From UBA1227 sp964539045 (GTDB taxonomy: Bacteria > Bacillota > Clostridia > Oscillospirales > Acutalibacteraceae): a DNA stretch of 19,412 nucleotides. Numbering within the stretch: the stretch's first letter is position 1; every line of letters starts with the position of its first letter. The DNA is taken from contig CAZIHW010000133.1 of assembly GCA_964539045.1 (NCBI GenBank), positions 1 to 19,412 on the forward strand, in the 5' to 3' direction. The notes beneath the pieces are model-generated. The model was not told the DNA's origin. It was given only the letters and a program-made list of their open reading frames with translations, and searched no databases. Positions 1-6,316 of the stretch are shown one piece after another. The position numbers were made by a program, and so were the translations under genes.

Positions 1-483
1 CATTGCTCCGCCGGTGAAGTTTCTTTGGAACAGTTGCGAGAGCAATTAGAAGCAGAGACACCTACGAACAGCCCCATCATAACATATATAGGATCCGCCA
101 TAGTAGGATTCTCATTCGCAATATTTTTCGGAGGTACATTGCCCGACGGATTGGTGGCAGCCATTTTCGGTCTTTTTATATGTTTCCTGCAAAGAAATCT
201 TAAGCGGGTATCCCCGACTCCTGTTATGTTCAATATAGTGTGCTCTTTTTTAGTCGGTATAGGCATTTGCCTTTGCGTAAAACTTTTTCCGATTCTCAAT
301 ATGGATAAAATCATCATAGGCGATATAATGCTGCTGATACCGGGAATAGCTATGACAAATGCTATAAGGGACATACTGATGGGCGATACTGTTTCCGGAA
401 CTATGCGGCTTGTGGAAAGTACATTGTGGGCCGGCTCTCTCGCCGGAGGACTTATGAGCGCCATCTGGCTGATAGGAGGTTGA
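1..483 (+). CDS. Threonine/serine exporter family protein, YjjP/ThrE N-terminal type (5' partial)
   Basis: The reading frame is open from base 1, so the gene starts outside the window; the TTG at 25 is internal and not needed as a start. About 160 C-terminal residues are visible. They hold several hydrophobic helices and the signature LLIPGIAMTNAIRD followed by GDTVSG, typical of the ThrE_1/DUF1212 family (E. coli YjjP, the large half of corynebacterial ThrE). Members are inner-membrane exporters; ThrE exports threonine and serine, and E. coli YjjPB is linked to succinate export, so the substrate here is open. The stop at 481-483 lies 2 bases before the start of the next gene, which encodes the matching small subunit, so the two form a split two-component exporter. 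Family call is firm; substrate is unknown. Confidence 0.88.
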   Translation, partial: HCSAGEVSLEQLREQLEAETPTNSPIITYIGSAIVGFSFAIFFGGTLPDGLVAAIFGLFICFLQRNLKRVSPTPVMFNIVCSFLVGIGICLCVKLFPILNMDKIIIGDIMLLIPGIAMTNAIRDILMGDTVSGTMRLVESTLWAGSLAGGLMSAIWLIGG

Positions 484-485
484 TT

Positions 486-944
486 ATGACTACTTACATA
501 ATTCAGCTTATTACAGCTGTTTTAGGCTCTATAGGATTTGCGCTTTTATTCCGGGTACGTCCGAAACTCATGGTTTCGATAGGACTGGGCGGATTTTTGA
601 CATGGGGAACATACCTTTTGATGTTCAACCTTACCGAAAAAATATTTTTGTCGAGTCTCATAGCATCAATCGTATGTGCGCTCTATTCCGAGGTACTTGC
701 AAAAATACAAAAGACCCCGGCTACGACGATATTAATTACATCCATTGTTCCTCTGATACCCGGAAGCGGACTGTACTACACTATGATAAATATCGTTCAG
801 GGAAATGCGGATGAGGCTATAAAAAATGCATATGTAACCCTGGAATTCGCGCTTTCTATAGCGCTCGGGATCGCAGCGGTACTCACATTTGTATCCATGC
901 TGCTGCAAAAAAAGGACTCTAAAAGAAGTGAAAAAGGAGAATAG
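486..944 (+). CDS. Threonine/serine exporter family protein, YjjB/ThrE C-terminal type (DUF3815)
   Basis: The protein has 152 residues and about five membrane helices, close to the usual YjjB length. The signature is IVPLIPGSGLYYTM near residues 88-101, followed by a short polar stretch and two more helices; the tail is charged and cytoplasmic. The start is the ATG at 486, because AGGAGGT at 474-480 lies just before it, inside the end of the upstream gene; a longer frame from 426 has no such site. YjjB-type proteins pair with YjjP-type proteins to form an amino acid or organic acid exporter in the cytoplasmic membrane. The near-overlap with the upstream YjjP-type gene implies translational coupling. 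The stop is 2 bases before the next start. Confidence 0.88.
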   Translation: MTTYIIQLITAVLGSIGFALLFRVRPKLMVSIGLGGFLTWGTYLLMFNLTEKIFLSSLIASIVCALYSEVLAKIQKTPATTILITSIVPLIPGSGLYYTMINIVQGNADEAIKNAYVTLEFALSIALGIAAVLTFVSMLLQKKDSKRSEKGE

Positions 945-946
945 TT

Positions 947-1636
947 ATGGAAAAATTTTTGACAGAGTATTGCCCTCAGATGATCGCCGTTATTGCCTTT
1001 CTGGAACTTGTGTTGCTTATACTTTTCCTGAGAGACTACAAAAAGACAAAGAATATTATGATTCTGTGCATGGCGGCTATTACACTCGGACTTTTCTTTG
1101 ATGCTTTCATAATCGATATAGGAAGCGTTTTTACAGCCCCTGCGGTTCTCAAGGTGATTAGCCGAATCAGATTTATAAGCCACGGGGCCCTCATTCCGCT
1201 CTTATTCCCGATTTGCGCTTACTCACTCAAGGTGTCTGATAAAACGAAAAGAGTAGTATGGGTTTTTACAGCGATTTTGAGTGCTGCCGGCCTTGCGAGT
1301 GCGCTTGCAAGTGATCTTGTGGCAATCGATTTTGCAGGTGTTACACGCTATATGTCGAGCGAATCCACACCGGCCTGGGCGGATGGAATCACCATGGCCC
1401 TCTCCTTTGGTACCGTTATACCGCTCGTCATAACGGGTATAGTGGTCTGGGTTAAGCAGAAGACCCCGTTTATGTTCTTGTCAGGACTCCTTATGTTTAT
1501 TTTTGCGGGAGCAGGTCCATCTATAGGCGACGGAGAGCTCACATTCTTCATAACGATGTTCGGAGAAGTATTCATGGCAGGATTTATGTATCTCTATGAG
1601 AGACGAGAGCAGAAAATAAAGAACTCACTTATCTGA
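947..1636 (+). CDS. Seven-helix membrane protein of unknown function
   Basis: I do not recognise this 229-residue protein. Hydrophobic segments near residues 11-28, 36-55, 70-93, 102-123, 148-168, 172-190 and 197-215 suggest seven membrane helices. The tail is short and basic (YERREQKIKNSLI). Between helices 4 and 5 lies a polar loop (residues about 125-147) with acidic and serine residues, probably outside. No catalytic motif, signal peptide or metal-binding cluster is visible. The start at 947 has the AAAGGAG site at 934-940 and is 2 bases past the stop of the YjjB-type gene; a shared terminator follows at 1652. The tight spacing makes it a third member of the exporter operon, possibly an accessory or regulatory subunit; this role is inference. 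Confidence 0.7.
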   Translation: MEKFLTEYCPQMIAVIAFLELVLLILFLRDYKKTKNIMILCMAAITLGLFFDAFIIDIGSVFTAPAVLKVISRIRFISHGALIPLLFPICAYSLKVSDKTKRVVWVFTAILSAAGLASALASDLVAIDFAGVTRYMSSESTPAWADGITMALSFGTVIPLVITGIVVWVKQKTPFMFLSGLLMFIFAGAGPSIGDGELTFFITMFGEVFMAGFMYLYERREQKIKNSLI

Positions 1637-1651
1637 GAAAATTTTACAGAT

Positions 1652-1686
1652 AAAAAAGCAGGCACTTTTCAGTGTCTGCTTTTTTT
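1652..1686. terminator. Bidirectional intrinsic terminator between convergent genes
   Basis: The arms at 1652-1665 and 1672-1685 pair over 14 bp (core GCAGGCAC with GTGTCTGC, one G-T wobble) around the loop TTTTCA. An A-run precedes and a T-run follows, so the hairpin has a U-tail on both strands. It sits 15 bases after the exporter operon and 11 bases before the end of the EF-G-like gene coming from the other side. Confidence 0.88.
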
Positions 1687-1696
1687 ATATCATTTC

Positions 1697-3769
1697 TTAT
1701 TCTGCATTTGCTTTGTTAGCTTCAATTACCTTCGCAGCAACGTTCTCCGGTGTTTCCTCATAACGTGCAAACTCTACGGTAAATGAACCTTTTCCCTTTG
1801 TAATCGAGCGAAGAACTGTCGGGAAATCAGAAATCTCTGCCATTGGTACTTCTGCAACAAGGCTTTGCATACCCGGCTTTCCTTCTATCGGCTCCATACC
1901 GAGAACTCTGCCGCGACGTTTTGTTACATCGCCCATAATGTCGCCCATGTTATCATCGGGAACCTCAGCAGTGAGTGTTCCTATAGGCTCAAGGAGAACC
2001 GGATTTGCCTTCGGTATACCCTCCTTATAAGCTATGGAAGCGGCTGTCTTGAAAGCCATTTCGGAAGAGTCAACCGGATGATATGAGCCATCATAAAGTG
2101 TTGCTTTCACGCCGACCATCGGGAATCCGGCAAGAACGCCCTTTTGGATGGAGTCCTGAAGACCCTTTTCAACTGCGGGGAAGAAATTCTTCGGAACTGC
2201 ACCGCCGAATATCTCTTCTGCGAATTCAAGGCCCGGGCAATCGCAAGGTTCAAACCTGATCCATACATCACCGAATTGACCATGTCCTCCGGACTGCTTC
2301 TTATGTCTGCCCTGTACTTCAACTTTCTTCTTTATTGTCTCTCTGTATGCAACCTTCGGAGAAGCAAGAGCTACATCAACGCCGAACTTTGCCTTTAGCT
2401 TTGCAACTATAACATCTATATGCTGCTCTCCGAGACCGCTGAGTACCTGCTCTTTTGTCTCTGCGCTCAATCCGAATTTTATAGAAGGATCCTCTTCCAT
2501 AAGTTTTATGAGACCCTGAGCAATCTTTTCTTCGTCGCCCTTCTTAACAGCTTTAACAGCCATTGGCATACACGGGCTCGGAACGGTAAGACCTTTAAGG
2601 GTCAGCGGATTTTTGGCGCTTGTTATTGTATCTCCGGTTTTTATTCCCGAAAGTTTTGTGATAACACCGATATCTCCTGCAGAAATCTCTGTGGCATCTT
2701 CCTGTTTTCCGCCACGCGGCATAGCAATCTTACCCATGCGCTCCGATTCACCGGTTCTTGCACAGTACGCAGGTGTATCCGGCGTGATTTTGCCTGAAAT
2801 AACCTTTACATACGAGAGCTTACCTACGAATGGGTCAGCTACTGTTTTGAAGCAGATAGCAGCGAGAGGACCATCAGGATCGCAAGGTAATACAACCTCG
2901 TCACCGTTTGCATCAACTGCTGTTTCTCCGGTCTTCGATGTGGCTGAAGGTCCGAGATTAACAAGTCCGTCGAGGAGAAGATCCACACCCTCAAGTGTTG
3001 CTCCGGAGCAGGCGTAAACAGGATATATGGATCCGTCTGTAACGCCGGCGAGAAGAGCCGTAAGAGCCTCAACCTCTGTAAACGGTTCACCTGCAAAGAA
3101 CTTTTCCATAAGCTCATCTGATTCCGTTGCAACAGATTCATTAAACATATCTCTCATTGCATTGAGCTTATCGCTTGACGGCATAGGAACCTCAGTAGCC
3201 TTTCCGTCCTTATATTCATAAGCCTTGTTCTGGGCAAAGTTTACTATGTACTTAATTTTACTGTCCTCAATGTAGGGAACAACAACAGGGCACAGCTTGT
3301 TGCCGTGGATTGCCTGCAACTCCTCAAATAAGTTGCCGAAGTTTGCATTTTCTGCATCTGTTTTATTGATTACGAAAATTTTGGAAAGGCCGCGGGTTTC
3401 AGCGGCGGCAAAAGCCTTTTCCGCACCGACATCATATTTTGCCTTTTCTGCGTCCGTAACGATAAGCATGCATCCGGCAGCTCTCGCACCCTCTGAAAGT
3501 CCTGCTGCAAAATCGAAGAGACCCGGAGTATCCAAAAGGTTTATCTTTACATCTTTCCATTCGAGACTTGCCACTGCACTCTGCAATGAAGCCCCACGCT
3601 TTTTCTCCTCAGCATCGAAGTCCATGACGGTTGTACCGTCGGCTACCTTTCCGAGTCTGTCTGTTGCTCCGGCCACATAGAGCATAGCCTCACAAAGGGT
3701 AGTTTTTCCTCGTCCTGCGTGGCCGGCCACCGCAATGTTTCGGATGTTGTTTGAGTTAAAGGTTTTCAA
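1697..3769 (-). CDS. Elongation factor G-like translational GTPase (EF-G paralogue)
   Basis: The 690-residue protein has the full EF-G layout. P-loop GHAGRGKT lies at 16-23, switch I RGASL at 58-62, G3 DTPGLFDF at 80-87 and G4 NKTD at 135-138. Domains II and III follow, then domain IV with SGGHGQFGDV and YHPVDSSEMAF, and a C-terminal domain V. The canonical EF-G switch II histidine (DTPGHVDF) is leucine here and the switch I threonine is serine, as in the EF-G-like (EF-G2) subfamily rather than housekeeping fusA. A ribosome-linked role is likely but undefined. I chose the TTG at 3769: AGGAGG (complement at 3778-3783) lies 8 bases upstream, and MKTFNSNNIRNIAVAGH fits the family N-terminus; the upstream ATG at 3805 has no comparable site. 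It stands alone, convergent with the exporter operon. Confidence 0.88.
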   Translation of the reverse strand: MKTFNSNNIRNIAVAGHAGRGKTTLCEAMLYVAGATDRLGKVADGTTVMDFDAEEKKRGASLQSAVASLEWKDVKINLLDTPGLFDFAAGLSEGARAAGCMLIVTDAEKAKYDVGAEKAFAAAETRGLSKIFVINKTDAENANFGNLFEELQAIHGNKLCPVVVPYIEDSKIKYIVNFAQNKAYEYKDGKATEVPMPSSDKLNAMRDMFNESVATESDELMEKFFAGEPFTEVEALTALLAGVTDGSIYPVYACSGATLEGVDLLLDGLVNLGPSATSKTGETAVDANGDEVVLPCDPDGPLAAICFKTVADPFVGKLSYVKVISGKITPDTPAYCARTGESERMGKIAMPRGGKQEDATEISAGDIGVITKLSGIKTGDTITSAKNPLTLKGLTVPSPCMPMAVKAVKKGDEEKIAQGLIKLMEEDPSIKFGLSAETKEQVLSGLGEQHIDVIVAKLKAKFGVDVALASPKVAYRETIKKKVEVQGRHKKQSGGHGQFGDVWIRFEPCDCPGLEFAEEIFGGAVPKNFFPAVEKGLQDSIQKGVLAGFPMVGVKATLYDGSYHPVDSSEMAFKTAASIAYKEGIPKANPVLLEPIGTLTAEVPDDNMGDIMGDVTKRRGRVLGMEPIEGKPGMQSLVAEVPMAEISDFPTVLRSITKGKGSFTVEFARYEETPENVAAKVIEANKANAE

Positions 3770-3888
3770 AATTAATTCCTCCTCGATTTTGTCTATTGCC
3801 TTCAATATGATTTACTTGCACAATATTCATCGACAAAATGTAGTAAAAACATACAAAAAATGTCGTTCCATCAGCAAATACTATGTAC

Positions 3889-3917
3889 AGTTTACCATAC
3901 CCTATCGGCCTTTTCAA
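3889..3917 (-). promoter_or_regulatory. Predicted promoter of the EF-G-like gene
   Basis: On the minus strand TTGAAA (complement at 3912-3917) is followed after 17 bases by TAAACT (complement at 3889-3894), preceded by TGG as an extended -10. The leader to the TTG start would be about 110 bases. No known riboswitch is recognised in it. Confidence 0.5.
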
Positions 3918-4035
3918 TATAATGAAGAACAAATAACGAAATAATACTGTAAATTCCTATAACAATCCGCCTTATAGCACAATATGAACATTTTATATAA
4001 ATATAAAAAAAGTTAAAAAAATATCTACAAAGAAA

Positions 4036-4064
4036 TTGACATTGAGGCCAAATAATCATAAAAT
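4036..4064 (+). promoter_or_regulatory. Strong predicted promoter of the SDR gene
   Basis: A perfect TTGACA at 4036-4041 is followed after 17 bases by TAAAAT at 4059-4064. A-rich, UP-element-like sequence (about 3991-4035) lies immediately upstream. Transcription should begin near 4071, leaving a leader of about 77 bases. Confidence 0.75.
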
Positions 4065-4083
4065 AGAAAAGGTTTATACTTTC

Positions 4084-4099
4084 GTGAGTTTTTACTCAC
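4084..4099 (+). other. Leader hairpin upstream of the SDR gene
   Basis: GTGAGT (4084-4089) and ACTCAC (4094-4099) form a perfect 6-bp stem with a TTTT loop, about 13 bases after the predicted transcription start. There is no U-run directly after it, so it is not a terminator; a 5' mRNA-stabilising hairpin is a plausible role. Confidence 0.5.
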
Positions 4100-4147
4100 T
4101 ACGTTTTTGGAGTTTTTCAATTAAAAAATTTAAAAGGAGATGTTTTC

Positions 4148-5170
4148 ATGAAAGTATTCATGATCGGCGGTACAGGCCTTCTCGGTTCTGAAGCTGCAAA
4201 AATTTTCATCGAAAGAGGTCACTCTGTAAAGACTCTTGCTCTTCCTCCTCTTCCTGAAGGAGCTCCGCTTCCAAAGGAAATGGAAATCATTTTCCAGGAT
4301 GTTAACAAGGCTACAGATGAGCAGCTCAAAGACCTCATGAAGGATTGCGACACATTTGTTTTCGCAGCCGGTGTAGACGAGCGTGCAGAATTCCCTGCTC
4401 CTGTTTACGACTACTACTACAAGTACAACATTGCTCCTCTTAAGAGACTTCTTCCTATTTGCAAGGAGCTCGGATACAAGAGTGCAGTAATTTGTAACTC
4501 TTACTTCACCTATCTTGCAAAACAGCGTCCTGACATGAAGCTTGCTCAAAAGCATCAGTACATTAAGAGCCGTTTGGATCAGGAAGAGTATGCTCTTTCT
4601 CTTGCAGATGACAACTTTGCAGTTGCTTCTCTTGAGCTTCCTTACATATTCGGAACACAGCCGGGTCGTAGACCTGTTTGGGTTATCCTTATCGAACAGC
4701 TTCACAGAATGGACAAGTTGCCGTTCACTCTCTATCCAAAGGGAGGTACAGCTATGCTCACAGCTCGTCAGGTTGGTGAGTCAATAGTTGGTGCTGCTGA
4801 AGTTACTAAGGGCGGACGTGCTTGGCCTATTTCCTGCTACAACATGAAGTGGGATGAATTCCTCAAGATCGTATATGATGCTCGTGGAATGGGCGCTAAC
4901 CGTAAGGTAATCGGCGTTGCTCCTTGGATGATGGCTATGGGTATGTTCGGTCCTGCTAAGGATTACAAGGACAGAAACGTTGATTCAGGTATCGATCCTT
5001 TCGGTCTTCCTTACATCATGGATCTTTGTCTCTACATGGATACAGACTATTGCTACAAAGATCTCGGAGTTAAAGAGGATGACATTCGTGCTGCTATCTT
5101 CGATTCAATCAAGGTATCAGTTGACGTTGCTGAAAAGGGCGTTGAGCTCCTCGGTATGAAGGGTGAATAA
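4148..5170 (+). CDS. NAD(P)-dependent extended SDR / epimerase-like oxidoreductase
   Basis: The 340-residue protein begins with a Rossmann fold carrying GGTGLLG at residues 7-13, the dinucleotide-binding motif of extended short-chain dehydrogenases (NAD-dependent epimerase/dehydratase family). A serine near 118 (ICNSYF) and tyrosine 138 would be the catalytic pair. The usual YxxxK appears as YIKSR, with arginine in the lysine place, so activity cannot be assumed; many such proteins bind NAD(P) but have atypical catalysis. The substrate is unknown. The start has AAAGGAG at 4132-4138. Codon use differs from most neighbours: GCT, CTT, CGT and ATC/ATT dominate and ATA is nearly absent, as in very highly expressed genes. 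The gene is monocistronic between its own strong promoter and terminator. Confidence 0.82.
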   Translation: MKVFMIGGTGLLGSEAAKIFIERGHSVKTLALPPLPEGAPLPKEMEIIFQDVNKATDEQLKDLMKDCDTFVFAAGVDERAEFPAPVYDYYYKYNIAPLKRLLPICKELGYKSAVICNSYFTYLAKQRPDMKLAQKHQYIKSRLDQEEYALSLADDNFAVASLELPYIFGTQPGRRPVWVILIEQLHRMDKLPFTLYPKGGTAMLTARQVGESIVGAAEVTKGGRAWPISCYNMKWDEFLKIVYDARGMGANRKVIGVAPWMMAMGMFGPAKDYKDRNVDSGIDPFGLPYIMDLCLYMDTDYCYKDLGVKEDDIRAAIFDSIKVSVDVAEKGVELLGMKGE

Positions 5171-5181
5171 TCAATAATTCT

Positions 5182-5216
5182 AAAACCGCTGCGGTGAAAA
5201 CTGCGGCGGTTTTTTT
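5182..5216 (+). terminator. Intrinsic terminator of the SDR gene
   Basis: Arms 5184-5195 and 5200-5211 pair over 12 bp with two G-T wobbles around a GAAA tetraloop, with flanking A-T pairs and a run of T to 5216. The stop codon is 12 bases upstream. Confidence 0.93.
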
Positions 5217-5240
5217 ATCTCTGAAAATTTTTGCGACTGT

Positions 5241-5269
5241 TTGACAAATCTATTATTAAATGATAGTAT
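5241..5269 (+). promoter_or_regulatory. Predicted promoter of the ArsP_2-type exporter gene
   Basis: TTGACA at 5241-5246 is followed after 17 bases by TAGTAT at 5264-5269, with TG at 5261-5262 as an extended -10. Transcription would start near 5276, so the TATAACTT repeats lie in the transcribed leader. Confidence 0.7.
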
Positions 5270-5297
5270 CTTGAGGTTGTTTGACCTGATAATGTGA

Positions 5298-5357
5298 TAT
5301 AACTTATTTTATATGGTATAACTTATTTAACGCATTATAACTTTTACACTATAACTT
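5298..5357 (+). repeat. Four-copy TATAACTT direct repeat in the exporter leader
   Basis: TATAACTT occurs at 5298, 5317, 5336 and 5350, giving spacings of 19, 19 and 14 bases. The first two copies extend identically to TATAACTTATTT, the last two to TATAACTTTTA. The first copy also lies in an inverted repeat (ATATAA 5297-5302, TTATAT 5309-5314). The array ends 18 bases before the start codon. It may be a regulator-binding array or an RNA element; nothing in the sequence decides this. Confidence 0.65.
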
Positions 5358-5375
5358 TTATACGAGAGGGACATT

Positions 5376-6251
5376 ATGTTGGATACTATCATAGACATTC
5401 TGATTGATGCGGGCATGGATACCTTAAAGGTATTCCCTTTTCTGCTTATTACCTATCTCATAATGGAATATATAGAGCATAAGACAGGTGATAAGGCAAA
5501 AAACATAATAAGGAACAGCGGAAAGGTAGGTCCTGCCGCAGGTGCATTGATAGGAGCTTTTCCTCAATGTGGATTTTCAGCTGCCGCTTCAAGTCTTTAC
5601 GCCGGACGTATAATCACGGTCGGAACATTGATAGCAGTATACCTCTCAACCTCGGACGAGATGTTGCCTATTTTCATTTCCGAACATGTACCCCTAGGCT
5701 TAATACTTAAGGTTATCGGACTTAAAATAGTCATTGGCATGATCTCCGGATTTTTACTTGACTTTGCCGCAAGAACTATAATAAAGAACCGTAACCATTC
5801 TCCCAATCCGAATGTGCACAGTCTATGTGAGCACGAGCATTGTCATTGCGAAGAAGAAAACATCTTCAAATCCGGGCTCATACACTCCCTTAAAATAACA
5901 TTATTTATCCTTATAGTTAATGTGATCCTCGGATTCATTATCACATTTGTCGGAGAGGAAACACTTTCTTCTTTCCTTACCAACAAGCCCATTATCGGGC
6001 AATTGATTGCCGGCGTTATAGGATTGATTCCGAATTGCGCAGCTTCCGTTGTTATAACACAACTCTATCTTGAGGGCGCACTTTCATTCGGCGCTATGAT
6101 GTCGGGACTTCTGGTAGGTGCGGGGATAGGTATCCTCGTTCTCATCCGATCAAATCACGACCTTAAGAAAAATCTTCAAATCATCGGTATACTATACGGA
6201 TACGGTGTTATATCCGGTATATTGATAGAACTTCTCGGTATCACCGTATAA
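5376..6251 (+). CDS. Putative heavy-metal/manganese exporter, ArsP_2-type (arsenic efflux-like permease)
   Basis: The 291-residue protein is an integral membrane protein of about eight to ten helices. It has two related halves: FPQCGFS at 62-68 followed by STSDEMLP at 91-98, and IPNCAAS at 218-224 followed by a glycine-rich helix. These paired FPQCG/IPNC motifs mark the ArsP_2 family, annotated as putative manganese transporter or arsenic efflux protein. A central loop at about 139-160 is rich in His, Cys and Glu (CEHEHCHCEEE at 151-161) and looks like a cytoplasmic metal-binding site. Export of Mn2+ or another divalent metal is the likely role; the ion is not determined. The start has GAGAGGG at 5364-5370. 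The gene is monocistronic, with its own promoter, leader repeats and terminator. Confidence 0.8.
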   Translation: MLDTIIDILIDAGMDTLKVFPFLLITYLIMEYIEHKTGDKAKNIIRNSGKVGPAAGALIGAFPQCGFSAAASSLYAGRIITVGTLIAVYLSTSDEMLPIFISEHVPLGLILKVIGLKIVIGMISGFLLDFAARTIIKNRNHSPNPNVHSLCEHEHCHCEEENIFKSGLIHSLKITLFILIVNVILGFIITFVGEETLSSFLTNKPIIGQLIAGVIGLIPNCAASVVITQLYLEGALSFGAMMSGLLVGAGIGILVLIRSNHDLKKNLQIIGILYGYGVISGILIELLGITV

Positions 6252-6265
6252 ACTGACAAAATATT

Positions 6266-6305
6266 AACCCCGACTTTGAGTGTTCAAAGTCGGGGTTGTT
6301 TTATT
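6266..6305. terminator. Intrinsic terminator between the exporter gene and aspS
   Basis: Arms 6266-6279 and 6284-6297 form a perfect 14-bp stem with a GTGT loop. On the plus strand GTTTTATT follows, a fair U-tail for the exporter. On the minus strand AATATTTT follows, so it may also end aspS transcription. Confidence 0.88.
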
Positions 6306-6316
6306 CATCCTGAAGT

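Larger units (their letters stand above)
3770..4147. other. AT-rich divergent intergenic region
   Basis: This 378-base gap separates the EF-G-like gene (minus) from the SDR gene (plus). It holds the leader and promoter of the former (to about 3917), a very AT-rich centre with A-tracts at about 3991-4035, and the promoter and leader of the latter (4036-4147). The A-tracts lie directly upstream of the SDR -35 box, where an UP element would be. I see no small gene or structured RNA apart from the short leader hairpin listed separately. Confidence 0.7.

Noticed and set aside
3770..3805. ATG at 3805 as start of the EF-G-like gene
   Set aside because: The TTG at 3769 has AGGAGG 8 bases upstream and gives the family N-terminus; the extra 12 residues are not EF-G-like.
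4130..4705. Open frame of 191 codons on the minus strand opposite the SDR gene
   Set aside because: It is antisense to a clear Rossmann-fold gene with strong codon bias, is Arg/Lys/Cys/Ser-rich without a ribosome site, and is a shadow of that bias.
5270..5375. A yybP-ykoY manganese riboswitch before the metal exporter
   Set aside because: The leader is about 100 bases, AT-rich and made of TATAACTT repeats; the G/C-rich conserved loops of that riboswitch are not visible.
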